64,000 nt of DNA, from NCBI GenBank assembly GCA_000296795.1, contig BAFH01000004.1:806001-870000 (forward strand). The letters are read 5' to 3'. The stretch comes from Candidatus Jettenia caeni (GTDB taxonomy: Bacteria > Planctomycetota > Brocadiia > Brocadiales > Brocadiaceae). The notes beneath the pieces are model-generated. The model ran no database searches, was not told the origin of the DNA, and saw only the letters and a list, made by a program, of their open reading frames with translations. A program made the translations under genes and the position numbers. Below are positions 26,377 through 36,198 of the stretch, in pieces (position 1 is the first letter of the stretch; each line of letters begins with the position of its first letter).

Positions 26377-28107
26377 TTAATCTTCGAGAGTAGATATATC
26401 TCCTGTAGGTAATCCCAGATCTTTTGCTTTCAGTAACCGGCGCATAATTTTACCACTGCGGGTTTTTGGTAAGTTGGCACAAAACTCTATCTCTTTTGGA
26501 TATGCATGTGCTGCCAAACGGTGCCTTATAAATATCTTGAGTTCTTCCTCCAACTCATGCGATGGCTTATAACCTTCCCGAAGCACTATGAAGGCCTTAA
26601 TAATTTCTCCCCGCTCAGCATCAGGTTTACCAATTACACCAGACTCTGCTACGGCCCTATGCTCAAGCAAGGCGCTCTCCACCTCAAAGGGACCTACTCT
26701 ATGACCGGACGTGTTAATTACATCATCAGCCCTTCCTACGAACCAGAAATAGCCATCCTCATCTTTATATGCCGTGTCGCCGGTTGCATACCATCCATTA
26801 ATATTGAAATACTCTTTAAATCGCTTCTCGTCACCCCATACGGCCCTTAACATGGACGGCCAACCAGGTTTTAAAGCTAACAGTCCATGCTGCCCCGCAG
26901 ATAACTTACTCCCTGTACCATCGATAATAGCCGCTTCAATACCCGGAAAAGGTTTTCCCATTGAGCCAGGCTTTATAGGCAAACACGGATAATTCGCAAT
27001 CATAATAGACCCTGTTTCCGTCTGCCACCAATTATCATGGATTGGTAAACCATAGACCTTTAAACCCCACCTGATTACTTCCGGGTTAAGTGGTTCACCC
27101 ACACTACAAACATACCGCAAGCTGCTCAAATCGTATTCTTTTACAAGATCATCACCGGCTTTCATTAACATCCGCAAAGCCGTCGGTGCAGTATACCATA
27201 CAGTAACTTTATAATTCTGGATAATTTCATACCACGTGGCAGCATCAAACCTGCCGTCAAAAACATAAAAGGAGATGCCGTTCAGCCACGGCCCCCATAA
27301 GCCGTATACTGTCCCTGTTACCCACCCTGGATCAGCCGTACACCAATAGACATCGTCATCTCTCAAATCCAGCACCCATTGTGTGGTAATGTAATGTGAG
27401 ACCATATCATTATGTACATGCGTTACTCCCTTGGGTCTTCCCGTAGTCCCTGAGGTATACAGGATGTAAAGCGGGTCTTCCAGTTTCACCCACTCCATTT
27501 CAAATATATCGGATGCATCTCTCATTAATGTCTTATAACATACATTCCCCTCTTCGAGTTCTTCATCCTCTTTATGATTGACGAGCACAATGTGTTCTAA
27601 CTTTGGTAATTCCCATAATACGGCATCAACACGCTCTTTTAATTCAGGCGTGGTAATTAATACCTTGGCCTCACTGTTCTGTAACCGATCACGAACGGCA
27701 TCTGGTCCAAAGGCAGAAAACATCGGTCCTGCAATAGCACCAAGTTTTGCGATTGCTACCATACCAATATAAAGCTCCGGTAAACGGGGTAGAAATATAA
27801 AAACGCGATCTCCTCTTTTTACCCCCAACGCCCGGAGCATGTTTGCGCATTTATCAGAAAGTTTTTTCATTTCCAGAAATGTATATTTCTGACAGGTACC
27901 ATCAGCGCCTTCCCAATACAATGCCACTTTGTTCTTCCGCCAGGTTTTGGCATGCTTATCAATCGCTTCGTAGGCAATATTTACCTTATCATCGTCTATA
28001 TCAAACTCTCTCTTAATAATCTCCCAGGAAAATTCCTTATGGGTCTTCTCATAATCCACAAGACCTGCAGCTACAGGTTTTTTATTAATAATCTCCACAT
28101 TTTTCAT
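26377..28107 (-). CDS. acsA: Acetyl-CoA synthetase (AMP-forming), short AcsA type
   Basis: 576 residues, shorter than E. coli Acs (652) and close to Bacillus AcsA (572). Activates acetate to acetyl-CoA through acetyl-AMP. Adenylation motifs in order: YILYTSGTTGRPKGVTHVH, WWQTETGSIMI, ATGDTAYKDEDGYFWFVGR, and the C-terminal KTRSGKIMRRLL with the catalytic, acetylation-regulated lysine. TADPGWVTGTVYGLWGP is typical of acetate-specific enzymes. It begins a minus-strand operon followed by the FmdE-like and lectin-like genes, linking acetate use to their products. Confidence 0.93.
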   Translation of the reverse strand: MKNVEIINKKPVAAGLVDYEKTHKEFSWEIIKREFDIDDDKVNIAYEAIDKHAKTWRKNKVALYWEGADGTCQKYTFLEMKKLSDKCANMLRALGVKRGDRVFIFLPRLPELYIGMVAIAKLGAIAGPMFSAFGPDAVRDRLQNSEAKVLITTPELKERVDAVLWELPKLEHIVLVNHKEDEELEEGNVCYKTLMRDASDIFEMEWVKLEDPLYILYTSGTTGRPKGVTHVHNDMVSHYITTQWVLDLRDDDVYWCTADPGWVTGTVYGLWGPWLNGISFYVFDGRFDAATWYEIIQNYKVTVWYTAPTALRMLMKAGDDLVKEYDLSSLRYVCSVGEPLNPEVIRWGLKVYGLPIHDNWWQTETGSIMIANYPCLPIKPGSMGKPFPGIEAAIIDGTGSKLSAGQHGLLALKPGWPSMLRAVWGDEKRFKEYFNINGWYATGDTAYKDEDGYFWFVGRADDVINTSGHRVGPFEVESALLEHRAVAESGVIGKPDAERGEIIKAFIVLREGYKPSHELEEELKIFIRHRLAAHAYPKEIEFCANLPKTRSGKIMRRLLKAKDLGLPTGDISTLED

Positions 28108-28373
28108 ACGTAATAAGCCCGATTATCGTAATATTAAAATAACACGAAATTTTTAAATTTTCGTATGCTCAAGATACTTTAAGATTTCAATATACAAATC
28201 TATATTTTATATCACCTGCTATTTTACAAGTCAACCAGAAAGGTCTTCGATACATAAATTTAATGGGAAATTAAAAATAATGAATCCGGAGGTCTTAGGA
28301 AAACTGAGAACTCTTCTCCCTCTTCGATAATCATTTAATGATTTTTATTCCTACAATTGATATAATTATCTTT

Positions 28374-29477
28374 ATGAATCTAAAATTTAACGACCATGTA
28401 CTTCCTACACTTCCCATTATGGAAGAACTTCCAACAGACAGGATTATTGGGATTACATCAACAATACCTATTGAAATCATCTTTGCCGCAGGATATATAC
28501 CGATAGATCTAAATAATATCTTTATCGGCGACAAACTTCCTTTTAAAATGGTTGAAGATGCCGAATCTGCAGGATTACCAAGAAATACCTGTGCCTGGAT
28601 AAAAGGCATCTATTCGGCTGTAAGGAAATATCACATAAAAAAAGTCGTTAGTGTAATTCAGGGCGATTGCAGCAACAATCAGGCATTGATGGAGATATTT
28701 CAATCGGAAGGTATTCAAACTATTCCCTTTGCATATCCACATTCTAACATGGATAAGGATTTTTTGTATAATCAACTTATAAAACTTGCTAATGGCCTCG
28801 GAGTAGATTATAAAAAATCGGAAGAAATGAAAAAATGCCTTGATGCAGTTCGGGCACACGTACACGAGATCGACAGACTCACCTGGGCTGAAAATACAGT
28901 AACAGGAGAGGAAAACCACATTTGGACGGTATCCACGAGCGATTTGATGGGAGATTATATCATCTTTGAGGAACGAGCCAGGAGGTTTTTAAAACTCGCC
29001 AGAGACCGGGACCCCTTTCAACAGGATCTTCGGATAGGGATTGTCGGAATACCTCCTATAGGCGAAGACCTTTATTCATTCCTTTCTTCCATAGGCGCTC
29101 ACGTTGTATTTAATGAAATTCAAAGGCAATTTAGTATGCCCTACCACACAAAAAACTTACTTGAACAGTATAGCCAATACACCTATCCCTATGATATCTT
29201 TTCACGCTTAAAAGACATTCAACAGGAGGTAAAGCATCGGAATGTCAGAGGACTTATCCATTATGTCCAGAGTTTTTGTCATCGACATATCCACGATGTC
29301 GTTATCAGAAAGCACATCCAACTCCCTATCCTCACACTCGATTGTGATCGTCCCGGACGCCTGGATGGAGCCATGAAAACCAGGCTTGAAGCCTTTATCG
29401 AGATGTTAAAAAGCAATGAGTACGAAGAAGCCGTTAAATTTGGCAACGGTGAACAGAATTACGATTTATGTCGTTAA
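28374..29477 (+). CDS. 2-hydroxyacyl-CoA dehydratase D-subunit-like protein
   Basis: 367 residues from the ATG at 28374; the upstream ATG at 28338 would add a hydrophobic tail of 12 residues without a ribosome site. The protein has the HgdB/BcrC-like order: DRIIGITSTIPIEIIFAAGY near the start, PRNTCAWIKG with the first Cys, VIQGDCSNNQALME, and later SFCHRHIHD and LDCDRPGR. Conserved cysteines in these four places ligate the 4Fe-4S cluster of dehydratase or benzoyl-CoA reductase subunits. No second subunit or ATPase activator is adjacent, so it may be a single-gene relative with a different job. It begins about 270 bases after the divergent acsA start. Confidence 0.8.
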   Translation: MNLKFNDHVLPTLPIMEELPTDRIIGITSTIPIEIIFAAGYIPIDLNNIFIGDKLPFKMVEDAESAGLPRNTCAWIKGIYSAVRKYHIKKVVSVIQGDCSNNQALMEIFQSEGIQTIPFAYPHSNMDKDFLYNQLIKLANGLGVDYKKSEEMKKCLDAVRAHVHEIDRLTWAENTVTGEENHIWTVSTSDLMGDYIIFEERARRFLKLARDRDPFQQDLRIGIVGIPPIGEDLYSFLSSIGAHVVFNEIQRQFSMPYHTKNLLEQYSQYTYPYDIFSRLKDIQQEVKHRNVRGLIHYVQSFCHRHIHDVVIRKHIQLPILTLDCDRPGRLDGAMKTRLEAFIEMLKSNEYEEAVKFGNGEQNYDLCR

Positions 29478-29989
29478 GTTTTATAATTACCACCCAATCT
29501 TCTCCCTTTCAAATATTTTTGATACCGTTCCTCTCCAACGCATTTGCTTCCTACCGGACACTTCTCAATGCAGCTTTCAGCTATATCACGCTGCATCATT
29601 TCCCCACAATTTTCACAAGCAAACTCATATTCAAAACCCGCTATCGATGCGGTGACTTCCCTATGACAGTGCGGACATAGTACATCAATAATCTCTACCC
29701 TTTTGATCCTCTCAGCGCCTGGACATTGCAAGATACCTGGTTTTTTAAATTCCTCTGTGGGTCGCGGAGCAATCGTTTTTACTCTTGATATGGTTTGGGC
29801 AGCTAAAATACGGAGGGGCATTTGTTTTTCCTTTTGTAAGAATTCCTGAAGCGCCTTCATGACTTCATGATTTCCTTTTCCAACTTTGCCAATTTCTTCA
29901 AGGGTTTGCCTCACCCTCTCAGTGCTCTCATGATATAAGTTTTGCAAAAGCAATGAAATATTCGTAGTGTTGGAGATATGGTCGTTCAT
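29474..29989 (-). CDS. Cysteine-rich (zinc-finger) protein of unknown function
   Basis: 171 residues from the ATG at 29989 (MNDHISNT); upstream in-frame codons give a lower-quality hydrophobic extension and have no ribosome site. The N-terminal half is alpha-helical (RVRQTLEEIGKVGKGNHEVM). The C-terminal half has CPHC, FACENC and CIEKCPVGSKC, at least six to eight cysteines, likely a zinc ribbon plus a second metal site. Its last bases overlap the stop of the dehydratase-like gene opposite. No named family was recognised. Confidence 0.6.
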   Translation of the reverse strand: MNDHISNTTNISLLLQNLYHESTERVRQTLEEIGKVGKGNHEVMKALQEFLQKEKQMPLRILAAQTISRVKTIAPRPTEEFKKPGILQCPGAERIKRVEIIDVLCPHCHREVTASIAGFEYEFACENCGEMMQRDIAESCIEKCPVGSKCVGEERYQKYLKGRRLGGNYKT

Positions 29990-30275
29990 TATGAAAATAG
30001 AGATCACTGAGTAAAAATTTCTCTTTTTAGCTATTCTATTTATTAAAATAGCTAAATCAAGAAAAAATCTTGAAGGCGCAAAATAGCCAATAAAAAAGAA
30101 TTGCCCTACAGAATTGAGTTTCCTATACCTAAAATTACCTTGCATGTCGTAAAATTGCTGCTAAAATCAAGGTTATTGTAAATATCAAAGCATATAAAAT
30201 ACTAAAAAGTTGCTTCTCTATTTCATCATTATCTTATCCGGGTAACCTGAACAATCTGTGGTTACAGAATTCTCT

Positions 30276-31805
30276 ATGAGTCAACACATATTCAGGACGA
30301 TTCCATCGGTTAACAAACTTCTCGAATCACCGGAACTATCCCCATTAACGGGTATGTATCCGCGACAACTTATTGTTGATACCGTGAGAGAGGTTTTAGA
30401 AAATATCCGGCAAGCATTTACCGGCAAAACAGACGTACCACAACCAGATCGCATCCAATTGCCCTTCTCTGATATTTCCCACTTTCAGAAGGAGGCGAAA
30501 GGGGCAGAAGATCTTACGCAACTCCAAACCGTTGATATATCGCCTCAAAGAATTTGCCAATTAGTCCGGGTATCCCTTCAGCAGAAGTTATGTGGTATTG
30601 AGCATGCTATTAATGCAACGGGTATTATCCTCCATACAGGACTTGGCAGGGCACCGCTTACGGATAAGGCTGCAAAACAGTTAGAACATACATTAAAAAG
30701 TTACTGTACCCTCGAAATCGAACGGTTTACCGGAAGAAGGGGTTCCCGGTACCATAGTATTGAACAGCTTATCTGCATGATTACAGGAGCAGAGTCGGCA
30801 TTTGTCGTCAACAACAATGCTGCGGCTGTTTTATTGACCTTAGATACCGTAGCCAAAAATAAGGAAGTCATCGTTTCCCGTTCCCAGCTTGTTGAAATTG
30901 GCGGATCATTCCGGATGCCTGATGTTATGACAAGAAGTGGAGCTCTCCTGGTCGAGGTTGGGACTACCAATAAGACTTATCTGAGCGACTATAGCAATGC
31001 TATTACTGAGCATACAGGACTTATTCTTAAAGTGCATCAAAGCAATTTTAAAATCGTTGGTTTTACTGAGTCTGTAGATATAAAAGATCTTGTTTCCTTA
31101 GGTCAAACCCGCACTATTCCTATTGCTTATGATCTTGGAAGTGGAGCGTTAATCGATCTTCAAAAATTTGGACTACCCCATGAGCCAACCGTGCAGGAAG
31201 CCATAAAGGCAGGAGTTGATATCGTAACGTTTAGTACCGATAAATTATTAGGAGGTCCACAGGGTGGTATCATTGCAGGTAAGAAAAAATGGGTCGATCT
31301 GCTGAAAAAAAATCCATTAACCCGCGCACTTCGTGTAGGAAAGCTCACTATTGCTGCACTGGAAGCGACGTTAAGGCTTTACCTTGAAGAGGATCTTGCT
31401 TTACAGGAAATTCCAACTCTCAAGATAATTTTAGCGCCACTTGGAGTTGTTGAAGAAAGAGGCAAAAGATTACGAGACATCATACATCAGGAAACAAAGA
31501 TTTCTCTGAGTAGCTCACTTATAGACGGTGTTTCAGAAATGGGAGGAGGAACATTGCCGGGTGAAACAGTTCCGACAAAACTTGTTTCTCTCCATTCAGA
31601 AAAAATACCCGCTGAAGAATTAGCTACACAACTCAGAGGCAATACCCCTCCTATTTTTGCAAGAATTGAACAAGGCCGGGTTCTCTTGGATATGCGTACG
31701 GTATATGATACAGAAGTCGATACGATTGCTACAGCATTAGAAAAGATATCCTCAGGTTTTATAAGAAACAAGTCCGCAGATTACGCAGATAAGGAGGATA
31801 AATAA
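30276..31805 (+). CDS. selA: L-seryl-tRNA(Sec) selenium transferase
   Basis: 509 residues from the ATG at 30276; a GTG six codons upstream is also possible. SelA converts Ser-tRNA(Sec) to Sec-tRNA(Sec) with selenophosphate. The PLP-binding lysine lies in FSTDKLLGGPQGGI. Other landmarks: IPSVNKLLESPEL at the start, INATGIILHTGLGRAPL, EIERFTGRRGSRYHS, and VHQSNFKIVGFTE. The normal length is about 460-470; the extra length is a short insertion and a C-terminal tail. The final residues KSADYADKEDK are read from an A-rich dispersed repeat, so the true ancestral end was probably earlier. Forty bases separate it from selB. Confidence 0.95.
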   Translation: MSQHIFRTIPSVNKLLESPELSPLTGMYPRQLIVDTVREVLENIRQAFTGKTDVPQPDRIQLPFSDISHFQKEAKGAEDLTQLQTVDISPQRICQLVRVSLQQKLCGIEHAINATGIILHTGLGRAPLTDKAAKQLEHTLKSYCTLEIERFTGRRGSRYHSIEQLICMITGAESAFVVNNNAAAVLLTLDTVAKNKEVIVSRSQLVEIGGSFRMPDVMTRSGALLVEVGTTNKTYLSDYSNAITEHTGLILKVHQSNFKIVGFTESVDIKDLVSLGQTRTIPIAYDLGSGALIDLQKFGLPHEPTVQEAIKAGVDIVTFSTDKLLGGPQGGIIAGKKKWVDLLKKNPLTRALRVGKLTIAALEATLRLYLEEDLALQEIPTLKIILAPLGVVEERGKRLRDIIHQETKISLSSSLIDGVSEMGGGTLPGETVPTKLVSLHSEKIPAEELATQLRGNTPPIFARIEQGRVLLDMRTVYDTEVDTIATALEKISSGFIRNKSADYADKEDK

Positions 31806-31845
31806 TTTGAAAATTCGAGACAGCGATATAAAAAGTACATAACTT

Positions 31846-33771
31846 ATGGAACAATCCACACATACCCTCCATACAGAACATTTAATCATTGGCACTGCCG
31901 GACATATCGATCACGGGAAAACATCGCTGGTTAAGGCTTTGACGGGTATTGATGCTGACAGATTACCTGAAGAAAAACAGCGTGGGCTAACCATAGACAT
32001 AGGCTTTGCTTATCTGGATCTCAATTCAGATTACAGGATTAGCATTGTAGATGTACCCGGACATGAGCGTTTCGTTAAAAATATGCTGGCAGGTGCAACA
32101 AGCATCAATCTTGTGTTATTTGTCATTGCAGCCGATGGTGGCGTTATGCCACAAACAGTTGAACATCTTGAGATTATAAACCTTCTGGGCATTCAGCACG
32201 GGATTGTTGTAGTAACGAAAAAAGATCTTGTAACAGATGAATGGCTGGAGGTAGTACAGGATGACATCAAAAGAATTTTGGCTGGCACCACTTTAGAGCA
32301 TGCCCCTATTCTGCCCGTCTCCACAATTACTGGTGAAGGGATAGAATCCTGTAAGGCAATGATAAAAAAACTCATTACTCAGGTAAAGGTCCGTGGGAGT
32401 GATCGTGTATTTCGATTGCCAATCGATAGGTCTTTCACTATTTCAGGATATGGATGTGTTGTCACCGGCCCTATCCTTGGCGGTCAAATCTCTGTAGATA
32501 ACGAAGTAGAAATATTACCTCTAAAAAAGACCTTACGGGTAAGGGGAATAGAGGTAACGGGAGAGCAAGTCCATACCGCCTTTGCAGGGCAACGGGCGGC
32601 AATCAATCTCACCGGTATTAAATCGGGTGAGGTAAAGCGTGGGTATGAACTTTCTATTCCAGGATATCTGGAACCTACAAACCTCATCGATGCTACACTG
32701 AAATTGATTAAGAGTATAAAAAATCCCTTAAAAAACAGGACTCGCATACGATTTCATAGTAATACTTCAGAAGTAATGGGCCGTGTTATATTACTCGATA
32801 GAGATAGCCTGAAACCGGGTGAAGAATCATGCATACAAATCTTTTTGGAGAATCTCATTACTACTGAAAGAAATGATCGGTTTATTATTCGGTCATATTC
32901 ACCCGCTTACACAATTGGTGGAGGCGTGGTTTTAAGATCAAATACAACCCGGCTAAAACGTTTTAAAGGAGAAACACTAAAAATCCTAAAAACTTTAGCA
33001 AGTGGAAATCTTGCCGATATTATAGAGCAAATCTACCTGAATAATAGTCACGCAGTCCTTACATCTGATGATATCTCCAGACAGGCCAATATTCATCCTT
33101 CAATTGCTGCTGATATTACAGCAGAATTGGTAAAAAAGGGTTCTCTTTTAAAATTTGATATCGATGGCAAAGGTGTTGTTTTTCATCGTAATATTATTGC
33201 TGCTTTACGGGAAGAGATCTTACATATACTCAGAACATTTCATAAAGAAAACCCGTTGAAAGCAGGCATTGAAGAAACGTATCTCAAAACACTTCTCCGG
33301 AAGGATACTCATCCCCTATCTATCGCTGCGTCACTCTCTACGTTAAAAAGGGAAAAAACCATCAAGGTGATTGATGGTAAATTATCACTCAAGGATTTTG
33401 AGATCGAACTATCAGCACAGGATAAGAGTAAAGCAAACAAGATCGAAGAGTTTTTTCTTCATGCAGGATTCACACCTCCTTCAATAGAGGAGGTGTATAC
33501 AAAATTTGGCACCTCTAGCAAGTCCACCATCTCATTGCTTGTAGAACAAAAAAAAATCATTGCACTGGAAAATGATCTGTATTTTCATACAACAACACTT
33601 GATACATTGAAAGGGATTATTAAGGAATATATCAGGAAACACGGTTCTATCAACGTGGCACAATTCAGGGATTTAACCAAAACTTCCCGTAAATTTGCAG
33701 TTCCTTTAATGGAATATTTCGATGCCATTCGTTTTACCAGACGAACCGGAGATGTACGGATATTACTTTAA
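31846..33771 (+). CDS. selB: Selenocysteine-specific elongation factor SelB
   Basis: 641 residues. The EF-Tu-like G domain has [19 protein letters not shown] (16-34), [13 protein letters not shown] and KKDLV. Beta-barrel domains follow. The last 200 residues (winged-helix repeats such as [20 protein letters not shown]) bind the SECIS hairpin in the mRNA. It delivers Sec-tRNA to in-frame UGA. With selA it shows that this organism makes selenoproteins; no tRNA(Sec) gene or selD is visible in the window. Confidence 0.96.
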   Translation: MEQSTHTLHTEHLIIGTAGHIDHGKTSLVKALTGIDADRLPEEKQRGLTIDIGFAYLDLNSDYRISIVDVPGHERFVKNMLAGATSINLVLFVIAADGGVMPQTVEHLEIINLLGIQHGIVVVTKKDLVTDEWLEVVQDDIKRILAGTTLEHAPILPVSTITGEGIESCKAMIKKLITQVKVRGSDRVFRLPIDRSFTISGYGCVVTGPILGGQISVDNEVEILPLKKTLRVRGIEVTGEQVHTAFAGQRAAINLTGIKSGEVKRGYELSIPGYLEPTNLIDATLKLIKSIKNPLKNRTRIRFHSNTSEVMGRVILLDRDSLKPGEESCIQIFLENLITTERNDRFIIRSYSPAYTIGGGVVLRSNTTRLKRFKGETLKILKTLASGNLADIIEQIYLNNSHAVLTSDDISRQANIHPSIAADITAELVKKGSLLKFDIDGKGVVFHRNIIAALREEILHILRTFHKENPLKAGIEETYLKTLLRKDTHPLSIAASLSTLKREKTIKVIDGKLSLKDFEIELSAQDKSKANKIEEFFLHAGFTPPSIEEVYTKFGTSSKSTISLLVEQKKIIALENDLYFHTTTLDTLKGIIKEYIRKHGSINVAQFRDLTKTSRKFAVPLMEYFDAIRFTRRTGDVRILL

Positions 33772-33792
33772 GACTTTAAATTAACAGAAATA

Positions 33793-34213
33793 GACAGGAT
33801 GAGCAGGATAAGATATTTCTAAAAGATTTGATACTTTCCGTAAAAATTTGTGTAATAAAGGAGAATTATAGTATCAAATAGATGAAACCGGACGGAACAT
33901 AATAAAATCAAATAAATGCGTCATGGTTTGATTGTACCATCACGGACAAACGAGTTTGTCCATGCCACCCTATCAAAAATACGTTCGGTTTCATATCTTG
34001 AGTACTATAGCTTAGCTACTGAGAACACAGAGAAGAAACAAAGACAAGCTGAGGAGCAAGGACTTATGTAAGGGAGCAGAGAGGCAGAAGAGATATCTTG
34101 TCTGCATAATTTCCTTCCTGCTCCATTTCTCCTTTTTCCCCATGGTTCTTTATTTCCCCTTTCTGACTCGTTCTGGTTAAGGTCTTTATCTTGTCCATCC
34201 TGTCTATCCTGTC
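33793..34213. repeat. Inverted pair of a CAGGAT-rich dispersed repeat
   Basis: GACAGGATGAGCAGGATAAG (about 33793) and its inverted relative ATCTTGTCCATCCTGTCTAT (about 34187) flank the first MITE copy. Such units recur in AT-rich anaerobe genomes. Apart from these and the MITE at 33867-34009, the 420-base gap before the IS66 remnant shows nothing recognised. Confidence 0.5.
33867..34009. mobile_element. MITE-like element, copy 1
   Basis: 143 bp with imperfect terminal inverted repeats. Left TATAGTATCAAATAGATGAA and right (inverted) TATAGTACTCAAGATATGAA both continue into ACCG. The centre contains GGACAAACGAGTTTGTCC, a perfect stem. A second copy with the same centre and right end lies at 35755-35868. 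It has no coding capacity. Confidence 0.7.
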
Positions 34214-34229
34214 AAACAGGTGTCATCCA

Positions 34230-35380
34230 TTGACGATAGAGAATAGAGACATAGATGCAATGCTCCAGAAGGTAGAGAAGCTTCTTTCAGAGGAGAAAGG
34301 GCTGTTGCCGGCGATGAGGTCAATGGTAGGGTTATTGGCGTTAGTGATAACCCTGATGGTGGGACATCTGAACCGGAACAGTCGCACCAGCAGTAAGCCG
34401 CGCCGTCAAGCGATCCGAATCGCAAGAGGGAAAGCCGTGCGCAAGGTGAGAGGAAGGCAGGAGGGCAAGAGGGTCGTGATGGAGTAACGATGAGAGAGGA
34501 TACAGGAGTATTTTGGAGAGCAGATGGGGATGCCGGAGAGTGAAGGTTCCCTGTACAACTTTAATACGGAAGCCTACGAGTATTTGGAAGCCCCCGAGGG
34601 GAAAACCAAGTCAGAGCTTGCCAAATCAGAGGTGTTGCATGGAGATGAAACGAGCATCAACAAGAACGGTGACAGGTATTGGTTGCACAGTGCATCCAAT
34701 AGTTTGTGGACGCACTTTTTTCCTCACGAAAAGCGTGGGACTGAGGCGATGGATAGTATCGGGATACTTCCCCAATCTCGGGGAACTCTTTGTCACGACC
34801 ATCTGAAGTCATATTATAACCTATACCTTACTGTACGCATGCGCTGTGTAATGCGCACCACCTGAGGGAATTGGAAGGGGTGTGGGAAGAGGATAAGAAG
34901 CAGCAGTGGGCGAAAGAGATGAAAGCATTGCTCGAAGAGATAAATCGTGCGGTAAAGGATTTGGGAGGCTTGTTGGAAAGCAACGAGTCTGAGAAATACC
35001 GGCAAAGGTATCAGTCGATATTACAAAATGCAGAAGCCGAAAGCCCTCCCCCTGATGAAACGAACCGTAAGGGAAAAAGGGGGCGGGTGAGAAGGACAAA
35101 GGCGCGCAATCTCCTGGAACGATTACGGGAGTATGAGGGTGATGTGCTGAGGTTTATGGACAACAAAAACGTCCCCTTCACGAATAATTTGGCTGAAAAC
35201 GATATCAGGATGACGAAGGTTCAGCAGAAGATATCGGGCTGTTTTCGTTCTCTGGACGGAGCAAAGATTTTCTGCCGCATTCGTAGTTATCTCTCGACCT
35301 GTCGAAAACAAGAGGTAAATTTGAGCCAGGCATTACAGATGGTATTCCGTGGCGAATTACCTGATTTTGCCCGCTCGTAG
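34230..35380 (+). pseudogene. IS66-family transposase, broken
   Basis: Three pieces of an IS66 transposase in order. Piece 1 (34230-34487) keeps the N-terminal helix and the NRNSRTSSKP motif. Piece 2 (from about 34497) resumes at IQEYFGEQMGMPESEGSLYN, so roughly 130 residues with the zinc-binding part are missing. A stop is also present at the junction. Piece 3 is one base out of frame, shifted near 34812-34830, and gives THALCNAHHLRELEG, then NNLAENDIRMTKVQQKISG and SLDGAKIFCRIRSYL, the conserved DDE C-terminus. With an internal deletion and a frameshift this copy is dead. The GC content of the later part is higher than that of the flanks. Neither IS66 terminal repeats nor IS66 accessory genes are seen. 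Confidence 0.85.
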
Positions 35381-35389
35381 CGGCGGCGG

Positions 35390-35473
35390 GTGAAAATACG
35401 CTGAATAGTTACAAATTATTTGCGATTTATGATGAAATTTATGCAACAAATTTTGGTTTCATGCCGTGTATAG
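35390..35473 (+). pseudogene. Truncated copy of the YkgJ-type gene at 38136
   Basis: The stretch from GTGAAAATA (35390) aligns with the first 85 bases of the gene at 38136. Over 35414-35473 versus 38161-38220 it is identical at 53 of 60 positions. One base is missing near 35410, which shifts the frame. The reading IYDEIYATNFGFMPCI is kept and then leaves the homologous sequence at 35474. It is the 5-prime stub of a second copy, joined directly to the IS66 remnant. Confidence 0.75.
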
Positions 35474-35558
35474 CCTTTAATCCCTTATAAATAAAGGAAT
35501 TCAAGCTGGTATGTAATCTCCTTGCATAAGCTCATGTCGTACTCCTGCCGTACCTTTT

Positions 35559-35758
35559 TTAAAGACCTACCACTTTGCCAGTATTCCTGTCTGCATTCAG
35601 GATATGATCTGTTAATGCCTGGATAGCCCTTTGCCTGCTGTCTAATCCACTATGTGAATATTTCTGTAGCATGCATAGACTTGAGTGACCTGTCATGCCT
35701 TGCACCACTACCGCACCAATACCTATAGTATCCAACAGATTAAACCGAACAGCAGATA
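35559..35758 (-). pseudogene. Tyrosine recombinase (integrase) C-terminal remnant
   Basis: Open minus-strand frame of about 65 codons ending at 35559, with MTGHSSLCMLQKYSHSGLDS. This gives the conserved G-H-S-S box and the nucleophile tyrosine in QKYSH, typical of XerC/phage integrases. The upstream Arg and HxR motifs are missing; the frame begins at the edge of the second MITE copy, which probably cut it. No attachment site is visible. Confidence 0.7.
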
Positions 35759-35868
35759 ATGAAACCAGACAAAATGAGCCAGGATTTCATTACACCATCA
35801 CGGACAAACAAGTTTGTCCGTGCCACCCTATCTAAAATACTGTTCGGTTTCATCTATTGAGTACTATA
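35755..35868. mobile_element. MITE-like element, copy 2
   Basis: Same centre (CGGACAAACAAGTTTGTCCG, a stem) and same right end (GTTCGGTTTCATCTATTGAG, then TACTATA) as copy 1, about 80% identical overall. The left end is shorter or diverged. It abuts the integrase remnant. Confidence 0.65.
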
Positions 35869-35905
35869 ATTCACCCTGTAGTATACTGGAAAAGGTATGT
35901 CTTAG

Positions 35906-36080
35906 CCCGACTTTCGCAATTCGAGGGGTAGACAAGCCGGTGAGCCAGGAAATCCAAGGGGTCATGGAAAAAGGTCGGCACTACAAGCCATTTTGAAAAT
36001 CGACTCCTGTAAATTCAAGGGTTTCTGGGTAATTCTTAACCAAAAATAACCTTTTTTGAGCGTGAATTGCGAAAGTCGGG
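35906..36080. mobile_element. 175-bp element with perfect 17-bp terminal inverted repeats
   Basis: CCCGACTTTCGCAATTC at 35906-35922 and its exact reverse complement at 36064-36080. A related but incomplete left half (CGACATTCACAATTCGAGGG onward, including TGGAAAAAGGTCGGCACTAC) occurs at 56199-56276, next to an IS1380-type transposase remnant. This looks like the end of an IS or a MITE derived from it. No open frame of note is inside. The rest of the 35474-36198 gap is described by the neighbouring entries. Confidence 0.65.
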
Positions 36081-36198
36081 GGAATTGCCGGGTGTTATAC
36101 CATCCAAGATGGCAGGGACGTGTAACTTAACAGCCAGGTCTTGATGCAATTATATGGTACAGTGAATAATTAATTGTTGATCCCTCTTGAACGATTTG

